Positions 1-8,329 of a stretch of DNA of 43,715 nucleotides are shown here, piece after piece. Made by a program: the position numbers and the translations under genes. Every line of letters starts with the position of its first letter. The stretch's first letter is position 1. This DNA comes from CAZQHK01 sp964593455 (GTDB taxonomy: Bacteria; Muiribacteriota; CAYSPT01): the NCBI GenBank assembly GCA_964593455.1, contig CAZQHK010000036.1:1-43715 (forward strand), in the 5' to 3' direction. The notes below the pieces were generated by a model, which saw nothing but the letters and a program-made list of their open reading frames with translations, ran no database searches and was not told where the DNA came from.

Positions 1-87
1 TAGACTACGACGCTTGCTCAAACTTGGGGGTCACGGCCTTCATGTTATCTGTGGTATTGACAATAACCACATTTATCCATCCTCGCT

Positions 88-165
88 TTATACTATTACT
101 GTGGTCAACCTTCGCTGCGCTGTTGCTTCGCAAAGCGCTTGCTCAACAGAGTTTATTTCTATCCA
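88..165. repeat. Hairpin-bearing intergenic repeat, copy 1 of 3
   Basis: This non-coding stretch resembles two segments at about 37770-37912 and 38050-38150. All have a T/A-rich lead-in, a TTAC..GG.GTC-like segment and a GCTGTT-centred hairpin. Here the hairpin is GCGCT-G-TTGC-TTC-GCAA-AGCGC (about 117-138), a 5+4 bp stem with one bulged base. The similarity is diverged and was found by eye. The rest of positions 1-222 holds only short open frames with no ribosome-binding site; I see no gene there. Confidence 0.4.
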
Positions 166-222
166 TCTAACTCGTGCTTACTTTTCCTACCTTACTTTCT
201 ACGCTGCTTATATATATAAGCA

Positions 223-402
223 AACCGGAACAATTCACAATTTATCGTAGCGAGGTGAAGGAAATGACCGCAGATACAAGGCGCGCGAAGAAAAAGGACC
301 GGAGGCGTACCGGTAGGTACGTTGAGGACCTTTTTCAAACGCAACGTAGTAGCTGTGGATATTTCCGATCCGTAGTAGATAACTTGTGAATTGTTACCGG
401 TT
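223..402. mobile_element. MITE-like inverted-repeat element, copy 1
   Basis: The ends are inverted repeats: AACCGGAACAATTCACAA at 223-240 and, on the right, TTGTGAATTGTTACCGGTT at 384-402, differing by one extra base. Inside is a hairpin GCGTACC-GGTA-GGTACGT (305-322). The element shares its architecture with a second copy at 40000-40186: similar ends, a CGTAG.GAGGT start, CAAGGCG.GC, a GGCGTA..TACGT.GAGGA hairpin and a CAACG.AG..G.TG.GG segment. No reading frame is plausible, so it would be non-autonomous. The right end overlaps the TAA stop of the minus-strand gene at 401-1585. Confidence 0.6.
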
Positions 403-1585
403 AAGATAGTGGAAACAGAGGGGGGAGACCGAGCAAGGCACGTAAAGCGTCCCTGATGAGCCATCCTTGTGGAGGGCAACCGCGGACCAGAGAACCGGTC
501 TTATAATCACACTGACAATTACCGACCCGGATAACAGTACCGGCCGAAGTCTTCTCGCCGGGACCCACCGCCACAGTCACTATTCCAAACCGGTCCCGGA
601 GTTGATCAAGCTCCTTGGCCTGTTTCATCCGGTGAAGCGCTACTAACACTCCTCCCAGGCAGGCACTGCACGCTCCTTCATCCATAACAGTCACACCGCT
701 AAACGTCTTCTCAAAGACTTCGAGAGCCTGCTTAAACGGTGGACTAAGTCTTATCAACGGTCCTTTCACCTCCGTGGAGGAGGGATCAGGAAGACTTTTA
801 TCAAAGGCTGCAGCCAGAGCCAGATGTTTAATATCAGGAGGATTAAATCCCATCATCCATGAACAGATGATATCTACTGAAAGCGGATGGGTTCCAGCTA
901 CGACATACCCCGCCCTTCGCGGTGTGCCGGTCAGAGGTCCCAAGCCTTCCTGTCCGGTCGAACCGTCCGCCAGCACGAGTTGCCGCAAGGGAAGCAAAGA
1001 GAGATCGGCCACGGCCCGGTCGAGTCCTTCCAGGTGACAGCGTTTCTTTTCGGAAGGAAGAATAATGCCTTTCAGGTTTTTTAAGGCCAATGTCACTCCG
1101 GTGTGGATATGGGTTTTCCAGACCGGGATGTTGACAATCAGCGACGCCCGGGCCGCGGTCCTCGATACCATAACTGTTTTCAGCAGACGCGCACCCGGCA
1201 AGGACAGTGCCTCGGCAGCATCATTGTTAAGGTCCACCAGCGGGACCTCGAGTTCCCGGCAAAGACGCTTGTAACCTGTTACCTCAAAAAGCTCTTCACT
1301 CCGTGTTCCAATAGTGCTGCCATCGCCGACAATAATATTTCGCGCGCCCCGGGAGCGAAGCCAGTTCACTACACACCGCACGGTTTCAGGCGACGTGACA
1401 GCCCCTCCTGACGGATGAGCGGCAACCGTAAGATTTGGTTTTACCAGAACCGGTCCAGCCAGCCAGGGCATCGTCTCGGCGATACCCGTTCGGTCGAGTA
1501 CCCGGTGAATGCAATCAACCGCGGAAGCCGTTAGCTTTTCTACTATAACTACCGGTCTCTTACGCTGAGGATAATTACTATTCAT
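401..1585 (-). CDS. DUF362 domain protein
   Basis: A 394-residue protein of the DUF362 family, whose biochemical role is not established. Family hallmarks seen are the VLVKPNL segment near residue 47, GDGSTIG near 98, the VWKTH segment near 155 followed by LKNLKG, and a THPLSVD segment near 232. The C-terminal third carries CSAC, NCQC and GCPPQG cysteines, which could bind metal or an iron-sulphur cluster (inference). It begins with ATG after a modest AAGG. It lies 79 bp downstream of the ATP-grasp gene and is probably the last gene of the glycan cassette. Its TAA stop is formed within the right end of the inverted-repeat element at 223-402. No signal peptide is evident, so it is likely cytoplasmic. 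Confidence 0.8.
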   Translation of the reverse strand: MNSNYPQRKRPVVIVEKLTASAVDCIHRVLDRTGIAETMPWLAGPVLVKPNLTVAAHPSGGAVTSPETVRCVVNWLRSRGARNIIVGDGSTIGTRSEELFEVTGYKRLCRELEVPLVDLNNDAAEALSLPGARLLKTVMVSRTAARASLIVNIPVWKTHIHTGVTLALKNLKGIILPSEKKRCHLEGLDRAVADLSLLPLRQLVLADGSTGQEGLGPLTGTPRRAGYVVAGTHPLSVDIICSWMMGFNPPDIKHLALAAAFDKSLPDPSSTEVKGPLIRLSPPFKQALEVFEKTFSGVTVMDEGACSACLGGVLVALHRMKQAKELDQLRDRFGIVTVAVGPGEKTSAGTVIRVGNCQCDYKTGSLVRGCPPQGWLIRDALRALLGLPPLFPLS

Positions 1586-1664
1586 ATTTTTATTACCTTA
1601 ATCTAACCTGCTTTACTACCTGATTTGGTAAGAATATAACATTTATTATCATAGTATAGTTCGA

Positions 1665-2873
1665 TTAAAGTGAAGACGTTGTCACTTTGATTTTTGCCAG
1701 GGCACGTTCAGCGATACGTTCAGCCTTACATCTCGTTTTCGCGACGGTAATAATATGGAACATCCGGTCCACGTTGGACTTTATTACCGGAATCAACTCA
1801 CCAGGTTTTACTCCGGCAAACACATCGTACACTCCGGGCCAGCTCAGCACATCAGGTATTCCTTCCACTGCTTCAACCCGACCGGGCTCAGGCAGCAGTA
1901 TCCGTTTCACCACGCCGTCACTTCTGCTGGGAGTAATGTCATCTTTATCGAGTCTTTCACCCAGGGCAAGTTTCAAAGCCAACGCTGTAGCGTTGATACC
2001 AGAGTGAAGCGGGATGGTAACCGCCGAGTTTCTTCCTCCTGAAAGCCGGCCGGCCATCTCGATCACCACCGGTTGTGTCCCCTCAACCAGAAGGTCAAGT
2101 TTGATAACCCCCCAGGTCAGATCCAACCCTGAAACCAGTTGTGTTGCCAGCGGTTTAATGGCGCCAAGTATTTTAGGTGAGAGACAAGACGGAAGCGAAT
2201 GCCCCAGCTCGATAAATCTCGGCCCGCTGACGATGATTCTGTCTGCCGGAGGAAGAACGTACACCGTTGCGTCACTGATCAGCACATCAGCGCTCAACTC
2301 AGGACCTGTCAGGTGCTCCTCCAGAAGCGCTTCTCCCTGGTGGCTCTGAGAAAAAGATTCTTGAACGGCCGCTTCCAGTTCGTTTTTACGCTTTACCAGC
2401 AGCACTCCCCGAGCACCCATATTGTCTACCGGTTTTACTACCAGAGGAAATCCGATTTCCGCAGCAGCACGGTCGGCATCTTCGAGACATCGAATGGCCC
2501 TGAAGCCTGGACACGGTAGTCCACAGGACACCAGGAACTCCCGCATCAGTCGTTTATTGGTAAGTATCCTGGCTGAGGCAACAGGCATTCCCGGAAGGCC
2601 GAACTCCCGAGCGATGGCCGCCACCGTCAAGGTGGCATCGGTGCCGGCGGTCATCACGGCTTTAAAATAATGCCGTTCAGAAAGCTTTTTCAAGGCTGCC
2701 AGCACCCCGGCAACGTCACTATAGCTGACGATAATGGGAACATCAGCCAACTCTAGTCCCGGCGCCGTGGCCGAGCCGTCCACGACCACTACTTTTAATC
2801 CGCGCGCCCGGGCTTCTTGAATGGGAGGAATCTGCAGCCGGCCGCCGCCGACGATTATAACCGTATCTCTCAT
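1665..2873 (-). CDS. ATP-grasp carboxylate-amine/thiol ligase-like protein
   Basis: An ATP-grasp enzyme of the PurK/carbamoyl-phosphate-synthase type, which activates a carboxylate as acyl phosphate and joins it to an amine or thiol. An N-terminal Rossmann-like part starts with TVIIVGGG. The ATP-grasp core follows: PLVVKPVDNMGARGV for nucleotide binding, LLEEHLTGPELS, and the metal-binding VIEMAGRLSGG. The substrate is unknown. I chose the internal ATG at 2873 because it makes an ATGA overlap with the stop of the upstream cytidylyltransferase; the longer frame would start at 2888. Coupling to an SpsF-like nucleotidyltransferase suggests modification of an activated sugar or surface glycan (inference). 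Confidence 0.8.
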   Translation of the reverse strand: MRDTVIIVGGGRLQIPPIQEARARGLKVVVVDGSATAPGLELADVPIIVSYSDVAGVLAALKKLSERHYFKAVMTAGTDATLTVAAIAREFGLPGMPVASARILTNKRLMREFLVSCGLPCPGFRAIRCLEDADRAAAEIGFPLVVKPVDNMGARGVLLVKRKNELEAAVQESFSQSHQGEALLEEHLTGPELSADVLISDATVYVLPPADRIIVSGPRFIELGHSLPSCLSPKILGAIKPLATQLVSGLDLTWGVIKLDLLVEGTQPVVIEMAGRLSGGRNSAVTIPLHSGINATALALKLALGERLDKDDITPSRSDGVVKRILLPEPGRVEAVEGIPDVLSWPGVYDVFAGVKPGELIPVIKSNVDRMFHIITVAKTRCKAERIAERALAKIKVTTSSL

Positions 2874-3637
2874 GTCTTTTGTGAGCAAAGAACAGGTTTT
2901 TCCTGTTGCACATCCCGGTTGATAGCACGAAACCCATCGTCTTGTTGCAGTAAATTAATCACCGATCGAAGATCCGGTCCCACCGGTCCGGGTTCCAGCC
3001 TGGAAATAATTTTACGGGCTAATTCCAGGTCCTCGTATTCGTCTATGGTAATACGGAGCGCCGAGTTGTTCTTTTCGGGGGGAGCTTTTAGTATCCGGAG
3101 CCGGTATGACCCGGGTTCGGTCCGGACCAGAAGTCCAGGATGTTCCCGGCTGACAGGATCATCGCTTTCTTTCCACGACCGTTCCAAGGCTCCAAGTTTA
3201 AACACTCCTACCCCAGCTCCCATCGGTAATCCTTCCACAATAGTGAGGTCTGCATCGGCACGGCAATGTTCCCGGTAAGCACGGACAGCTTCTTCAGCAT
3301 CGACGAACGGATTGTCACCGGTCGCTTTCACTACTGCGCCATCAGATCCCAGCCCACATCGACGAGCGGCCCCGATAAGCCGGCCCAAAACATCATCACT
3401 GTCTCCCCGATACACCTCGACACCCCGGGAAACCGCCTCCCGAGCCAGGAGATTATCTTCGACCGAAGGCGTAGTAGCCAGCACTATCGGGTGGAGTTCA
3501 GGATGACGGGCAAAACGTTCCAAAACCATCCCGATAAGTGGAATTCCTCCCAGATCAATCAGGGCCTTACCTGGCAGCCGGGACGATTCCATCCTGGCCA
3601 GGACCACTGTCACCACCGGTTTTTCTTTCTTACTCAA
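2870..3637 (-). CDS. SpsF-like cytidylyltransferase
   Basis: A 255-residue nucleotidyltransferase of the acylneuraminate cytidylyltransferase/SpsF group, which makes CMP-activated sugars for surface polysaccharide. The nucleotide-binding start LARMESSRLPGKAL is near residue 13. GDSDDVLGR follows near 79 and a metal-binding ATGDNPFVD near 105; all are typical of SpsF proteins. The start is TTG, overlapping the stop of the phosphodiesterase gene by 8 bp, with AAGGAG upstream inside that gene. The 3' end overlaps the ATP-grasp gene as ATGA. The exact sugar cannot be read from sequence. No membrane segment is seen, so it is probably cytoplasmic. Confidence 0.85.
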   Translation of the reverse strand: MSKKEKPVVTVVLARMESSRLPGKALIDLGGIPLIGMVLERFARHPELHPIVLATTPSVEDNLLAREAVSRGVEVYRGDSDDVLGRLIGAARRCGLGSDGAVVKATGDNPFVDAEEAVRAYREHCRADADLTIVEGLPMGAGVGVFKLGALERSWKESDDPVSREHPGLLVRTEPGSYRLRILKAPPEKNNSALRITIDEYEDLELARKIISRLEPGPVGPDLRSVINLLQQDDGFRAINRDVQQEKPVLCSQKT

Positions 3638-5165
3638 GATACCCTAAACTCCTTAACCGTTCTCGCAGAATTTCCTCTTCTTCCGTAGTATACACGTTCC
3701 GCTTTCCATTTACAGGAGTATTTTTTTTTGCTTGGCGAGCCGTGTTGTTATTCGTATCGACACCAAATAGTCGGGCTATCCGGCAGCCAAGATCCGATAT
3801 GCGTTGCCTGCCGGGCACCAGTTCATCCGCAAGATTACCCGAGGCCAGGGCAATTCCTTCCTCCCGATGCTCTCCGCTTCTCCCCCCGGGCACAACCGAG
3901 GATATCAAGGGACGGGACCGGTCCTGAAACTCGAATCCCCGCCCAGTCATATATCCTTTAATCCTGTAACCCTGCATACAAAACAGCAGATCGGGCGCCT
4001 CAAAGCTCCTCTCACCGTGAAACAGGTCCGCTCCCCGGCGCACCCAATCGCAAAGAGGTTTGCCATCCACGGGATCAACCAGCTCTTTTAGCCGCCGCTC
4101 TACTTGTCGGAGCACTGATTCGGCTTCGTCACCGGGATCAATTATACCGGCCGGCTCACGGCCTTTCAAATTGAGAAATAGTTCTCCCAGATGTCCCATG
4201 CAGTAGATCTGGGTCCGGGTCCAATCCACAGATTCTACCAGAGAGTCAGGACCAGATTTCCCTCTGGCCAGGGGAGAGTCCGGCTTAATTATTAATAATC
4301 CCGTCTCTTCCAACCAACGATTGACATAGAACTCCTTTTCCAGAGGTCCGAATCCATGATCGGATATAACGAGCAGCGTGTCTTTCTTATCGAGCCGTGC
4401 CAGGATCTCCCCGAGGAACGCGTCGAGTTTCCGGTAGAGAGCGGGAACACACGTGCAGTAGCGTTCCCAGCCGTGGTCTTTATGTCCCGGGTGCGTAGGA
4501 TCGTGAAACTTCCAGAACTCATGTTCCAGCCGATCAGGAGCAGTGAACACCATAAAAAAGATACTCCACGCTACCCGGTCAAACAACCACCTTACCGCCC
4601 TGATTCTGGATTCCGCCATCTTCATAACGTCGGCCACCAGATTATCCCGCGTAAACGATCCCTGTATGGTAGAGAGATCCGCCACATATCCCGGGACCTC
4701 GTGTTTCAACTCTGCTCCCACCCAGTCCGGAGAGGTCAGACAGGACACATCTTCACCCGGAGACCCCAAACCGGATATGCAGACACCATTCGTTAATTTC
4801 AGGGGAGGATAGGTCATGGGTACATTGTGCAGAACGAGCGGGATACTCTGTCTATCCAGCGCTTCCCAGATGGAAAACTCAGACCAGTAATCCGAGGAGA
4901 TAGGATGGCGCCGATAGGAACTCGATTCGGGAGGACGGCGATAGAATGAAAACACGCCGTGCTCACCGGGTGTTTTCCCGGTACTGAAGCTGACCCAGGC
5001 GGCGGGAGATATGGGGGGAACCGTCGAAAGCAAGGGAGCCGCGCGACCGTCTTTGAACACAGCGGCAAGAAACGGAAGTTTGCCACTTTTTACCAACCAT
5101 GACAGGTAGTGCCAATCGGCCCCATCCCACCCCATGATAAACAGCCGGCCCGGATCCCCTCTCAC
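3630..5165 (-). CDS. Alkaline-phosphatase-superfamily phosphodiesterase
   Basis: A 511-residue protein of the type I phosphodiesterase/nucleotide pyrophosphatase branch of the alkaline phosphatase superfamily. Metal-site motifs are GWDGADW (Asp14), a probable nucleophile in VPPISPAAW (Ser53) followed by STGKTPGEHGVFSF, then DRLEHEFW and the ISDHGFG metal ligands. The C-terminus ends in a LRSLGYLE-type tail common in sulphatase/phosphodiesterase relatives. No signal peptide is seen although many relatives are exported, so location is uncertain. The GTG start forms a GTGA overlap with the GT9 gene. Neighbouring glycan genes suggest transfer or removal of a phosphate ester on an envelope glycan (inference). 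Confidence 0.8.
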   Translation of the reverse strand: MRGDPGRLFIMGWDGADWHYLSWLVKSGKLPFLAAVFKDGRAAPLLSTVPPISPAAWVSFSTGKTPGEHGVFSFYRRPPESSSYRRHPISSDYWSEFSIWEALDRQSIPLVLHNVPMTYPPLKLTNGVCISGLGSPGEDVSCLTSPDWVGAELKHEVPGYVADLSTIQGSFTRDNLVADVMKMAESRIRAVRWLFDRVAWSIFFMVFTAPDRLEHEFWKFHDPTHPGHKDHGWERYCTCVPALYRKLDAFLGEILARLDKKDTLLVISDHGFGPLEKEFYVNRWLEETGLLIIKPDSPLARGKSGPDSLVESVDWTRTQIYCMGHLGELFLNLKGREPAGIIDPGDEAESVLRQVERRLKELVDPVDGKPLCDWVRRGADLFHGERSFEAPDLLFCMQGYRIKGYMTGRGFEFQDRSRPLISSVVPGGRSGEHREEGIALASGNLADELVPGRQRISDLGCRIARLFGVDTNNNTARQAKKNTPVNGKRNVYTTEEEEILRERLRSLGYLE

Positions 5166-6310
5166 CTTTTCGCCACCATCCTCGAACCACCTTGCTTCCT
5201 CAACGCCGCCAAAGCGGCCGTGAGAACTTCTTTAACGGTAATTCCGTTCAGACACGAAAAATGGCTGCATACCGGCATCTCGGTATAGGTCCCGCATGGA
5301 GAGCACGGGAGATGCCGCAACACAGCGGTGTGGGTTTTATCGTCCGGATACCCGGTTTCTATATGCGAGTATGGCCCGAACAAGGTCACCGTCGGACAGC
5401 CCACGGCTCGAGCCAGATGCATGGGCCCAACATTGGCACTGATAAATAGGTCGGCCACTTCAAGAAGATGAGCTAGCTCGATAAACGAAAGCCGACCCGA
5501 GAGATTTTTAACGTCCTTCCCGGCCGCGGCGACCTGTTCGGCCAACTCGCGTTCTTTGGGTCCTCCGGTGACAACAATTTCCACCCCGTTCTTTTCTGAC
5601 AGTTCGTGTACCAACTCGATCCAGCGCCCTTTGGGCCACCGCCGGCCGGGCCACCCCGACCCGGGATGAATGACCACCTTAGGCAAGTGATCTCCTGAAA
5701 TAAATGGAGTCCCCGGAGAGGATCTTGGAGCCGTTCCCGGAAACACCGGTATTCCGGGAACGTCAAGAGACCTGAGAAGATCAGCATAGTGCTCGGCCAG
5801 CGGCCGATCCCGGTACCGTTGAACGGGATTCGTATAGAATAAAGAAAATCCTTCACGAGGAGACCCGGCGGACAGGCCGGCACCACTCAGGGCCGTGATC
5901 CAGGCACTGAAGTATGAACCGGTGAAATCCGCCACTACATCGAAAGGAGCAGAACATTGAAGCCGAAGGAAAAAGAGGATTTTCCCCCAAAAAGACCGAT
6001 GAGACGGGTCGAAATAAATAAGAGAATCGGGTGCCGGCGCCCACTGGAAAAAATCGCTGTTCCGGCGATGAGTCACGACAGTCAAACGGTTTTCAGGATG
6101 AGCGGCTCTGAGTAATTCACGGAAAGAAGTGATCCTTGTCAGGTCTCCCAGACCACCTATTTCGATAGACAATAGTCGCACGTGGCCGGTATTCTTCGCT
6201 ACATCGCCGCGCCCTCGGCGGCGGTAGAGAAAAAAAGAAATCATTCCGGCTGCCGATACCGCGACTTTGTCGGCGGTCAATTTAAAACGATGAAGAAAAC
6301 GGCTGTTCAT
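5162..6310 (-). CDS. Glycosyltransferase family 9 (heptosyltransferase-like)
   Basis: A GT9 glycosyltransferase, the family of ADP-heptose:LPS heptosyltransferases. Visible motifs are IGGLGDL near the N-terminus (sugar-acceptor loop), VVIHPGSGWPGRRWP at mid-protein, VTGGPKERELA, and the C-terminal donor-binding stretch NVGPMHLARAVGCPTVTLFGP. Its 382 residues are normal for the family. It is the first gene of the tightly coupled cassette running to 401, and its stop overlaps the GTG start of the phosphodiesterase. The N-terminal 20 residues look amphipathic and may touch the inner membrane. Whether the donor is heptose is not shown; GT9 members also use other sugars. Confidence 0.88.
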   Translation of the reverse strand: MNSRFLHRFKLTADKVAVSAAGMISFFLYRRRGRGDVAKNTGHVRLLSIEIGGLGDLTRITSFRELLRAAHPENRLTVVTHRRNSDFFQWAPAPDSLIYFDPSHRSFWGKILFFLRLQCSAPFDVVADFTGSYFSAWITALSGAGLSAGSPREGFSLFYTNPVQRYRDRPLAEHYADLLRSLDVPGIPVFPGTAPRSSPGTPFISGDHLPKVVIHPGSGWPGRRWPKGRWIELVHELSEKNGVEIVVTGGPKERELAEQVAAAGKDVKNLSGRLSFIELAHLLEVADLFISANVGPMHLARAVGCPTVTLFGPYSHIETGYPDDKTHTAVLRHLPCSPCGTYTEMPVCSHFSCLNGITVKEVLTAALAALRKQGGSRMVAKR

Positions 6311-6388
6311 TTCCGGGTTCCAACCAGACAGTATGGCCGGCTTGATCCTGTAAATCTTGCTGCGAGGCGGCGGGCCGGCATCTTACCC

Positions 6389-7429
6389 CTAATAAGTCAG
6401 CTGATCGAGGACGTGAACGGAAGTTTTTACCTCCAGCGGCTCGGTGATACTCAAGCCCGGTTCCACCAGTTCAAAACCATCCGCCGTCTTCTTGTAGGAC
6501 TGCCTGAGCATGAACATGATGGTAAGCAAGGAGCAGCGCCGCATATCTACATTTGCCTTTTTAGCGAGGTCAGCCGGCGTGTCAACTTTTTTTATCTGGG
6601 AGCTGCCCGACTGCAGCGGTTGCAGGTACTGGTAGAGATGTTTACTGGAATCATAGTCGCCGATCGGCGGATCGTTCGGGAGTAGTTCATGGGTGATGTC
6701 GACCCTGACAACATCATCCACCACTATCCGGTTGGAAACGAAATTGGTCAGAGAGCCGGAGATGGAACCAGCGCTGGCTTGGTATTTTACCACCTCCGAA
6801 CGCTGGTACCGTAATCCCCAGAAATTACCTTTCTTGCGGCCATCGAGCAACACGCGGCAGAGCTGGGCGGTTCCTTTATCATCCGCGTCGCCCACATCGG
6901 TTGAATCAGGAGAGCTGATGATGAACTGGAGCAGGACTTTTTCCTTATTGTCTGAAGCGTAACTGATCTTGTAATCGTCGTATTCGGCGTCCTTGAATTT
7001 CGGCATGGCTTTTTTGATGCCGTGAGTCTCCAAGGACGAGGCGGACATATCATCGCTCAAAAATGTCATCCTGCTGATTCCCATAAATTTGTCACCGGGA
7101 TTGAAAGCAGTGCCGTTTCCACGGTACTGGATACATTCAGAGGCGCCGGGATTGTCTGTAAGTCCTCCGGATTTTACGGCTACAAACCGGACACCCTCAA
7201 AACTGATCACGCTGGGATAGGTGGCCTTGCTGAGATCCTCCTTCAGCTTTCTGAGAAAAATCCGCATCTCCTGCTGCGCGTTTATTTTCCAAGTGGTCTG
7301 GCTGAAAGCTTTCGTTCCCCACATCATCAGCTTCGTAACTCCCAGCACCAGGACCGCCAATATGGCGGATCCAACCATTATTTCAATCAGAGTAAAAGCC
7401 CGTCGGTTTTTCCTCCATGGACACAGCAT
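6389..7429 (-). CDS. Prepilin-type minor pilin (PilW/GspJ-like)
   Basis: A secreted pseudopilin with a short basic leader ending in RRA, then the cleavage and methylation signature FTLIE and a hydrophobic helix of about 20 residues. The body of about 300 residues is large for a major pilin and fits PilW/GspJ-like minor pilins. It would be processed by the prepilin peptidase, a candidate for which is encoded at 41430-42308. I prefer the ATG at 7429; a TTG at 7441 also opens the frame and neither has a clear ribosome-binding site. It is the third gene of an operon driven from about 9262-9291. No assembly ATPase or secretin gene is in view. Confidence 0.82.
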   Translation of the reverse strand: MLCPWRKNRRAFTLIEIMVGSAILAVLVLGVTKLMMWGTKAFSQTTWKINAQQEMRIFLRKLKEDLSKATYPSVISFEGVRFVAVKSGGLTDNPGASECIQYRGNGTAFNPGDKFMGISRMTFLSDDMSASSLETHGIKKAMPKFKDAEYDDYKISYASDNKEKVLLQFIISSPDSTDVGDADDKGTAQLCRVLLDGRKKGNFWGLRYQRSEVVKYQASAGSISGSLTNFVSNRIVVDDVVRVDITHELLPNDPPIGDYDSSKHLYQYLQPLQSGSSQIKKVDTPADLAKKANVDMRRCSLLTIMFMLRQSYKKTADGFELVEPGLSITEPLEVKTSVHVLDQLTY

Positions 7430-7485
7430 ACTCGTACTCAACGCCTCTCTCAGGACCAGGCCGCTACTCCGGCAGCCTCAATAAT

Positions 7486-8310
7486 TCATCGTCTGCTTCG
7501 CTCGATCTTTTCTATTTTCTTGTATTCTATCCGGTTTGACTCTTTGCTCATTCTAGTCCAATTGGATTCCGGCTCAACGAGATCCGCCAGCACGATGATC
7601 TGGATGGAATCCTCCTCGGTGTCGTCGGAGGGATCATACTGTTTACCGGTATCCAGTACCTTGGTGCTGAGTCTTGTCAACCCTTCGGTGAGGAAAGCCG
7701 GCTTTATTGCCGTGAATCCGTTCCGGCTACCCATGGGCTGCTTCAGCACGTAACTGGCAGAGAAAGGATCTCCCAATTCTTTGTCGAACATCGATGCTCG
7801 GCTGGAGTTATTTTCCCACTCACCGCCGGCTAAATTGAAATTGTAGCCGCCCGGGTGCGCCTGTGATGACCGGTCGGTGCTCGATATGTCGTTAACGAAC
7901 ATGGCCAGGTAGCGGAAACCGGCATCCCGGCTGTCGGCAGTTTGGCTCATGGGATCATCGAGTTTAATCAGAAGTTTATTGTAGGCCGGATGTGTCAGCC
8001 CGAAGTCTTCTTTGTTGGCTACTCCGGCAGGAGGATACCCGGGAACGTTACGTAGGCTCATGTATTCTCCACTCCAGGTTAGGGCATCATAAAATTCCTG
8101 GCGGAGTTCTTTTATCTTGAGCAGGGCATGCTGAATCCCGCCCTCAGCCACAAATCGTTGAACCATTCTTACATCAGCCTGCTGGGAAGACGGCCGCGAG
8201 ATCTTCTGGGTCTGTATCAAGGCCATACAGAATATGAGAAGAACCACCCCGGTCAAGAGCGCCAGGGGAATGGCCAACCCCCGGTTCCGGGTACATGAGA
8301 TCATCCTCAT
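7486..8310 (-). CDS. PilX/GspK-like minor pilin
   Basis: A 274-residue protein starting with a basic stretch (CTRNRG), then LAIPLALLTGVVLLIF, a single hydrophobic helix of the PilX/GspK sort. The usual glutamate at mature position 5 is missing, as is common for GspK-type tip pilins. The rest is hydrophilic with EGGIQHALLKIKELRQ, matching the EAGx(3)AL pattern that follows the helix in PilX proteins. A clear AAAGGAG lies 7 nt before the ATG. The position between two canonical prepilin genes supports a minor-pilin role. Detailed function, pilus or type II-like, is not decided by the sequence. Confidence 0.72.
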   Translation of the reverse strand: MRMISCTRNRGLAIPLALLTGVVLLIFCMALIQTQKISRPSSQQADVRMVQRFVAEGGIQHALLKIKELRQEFYDALTWSGEYMSLRNVPGYPPAGVANKEDFGLTHPAYNKLLIKLDDPMSQTADSRDAGFRYLAMFVNDISSTDRSSQAHPGGYNFNLAGGEWENNSSRASMFDKELGDPFSASYVLKQPMGSRNGFTAIKPAFLTEGLTRLSTKVLDTGKQYDPSDDTEEDSIQIIVLADLVEPESNWTRMSKESNRIEYKKIEKIERSRR

Positions 8311-8329
8311 GGATTTGCTCCTTTCAACA

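Noticed and set aside
14..389. Short open frames at the window start
   Set aside because: No ribosome-binding site or domain; the region is explained better by the hairpin repeat and the inverted-repeat element.
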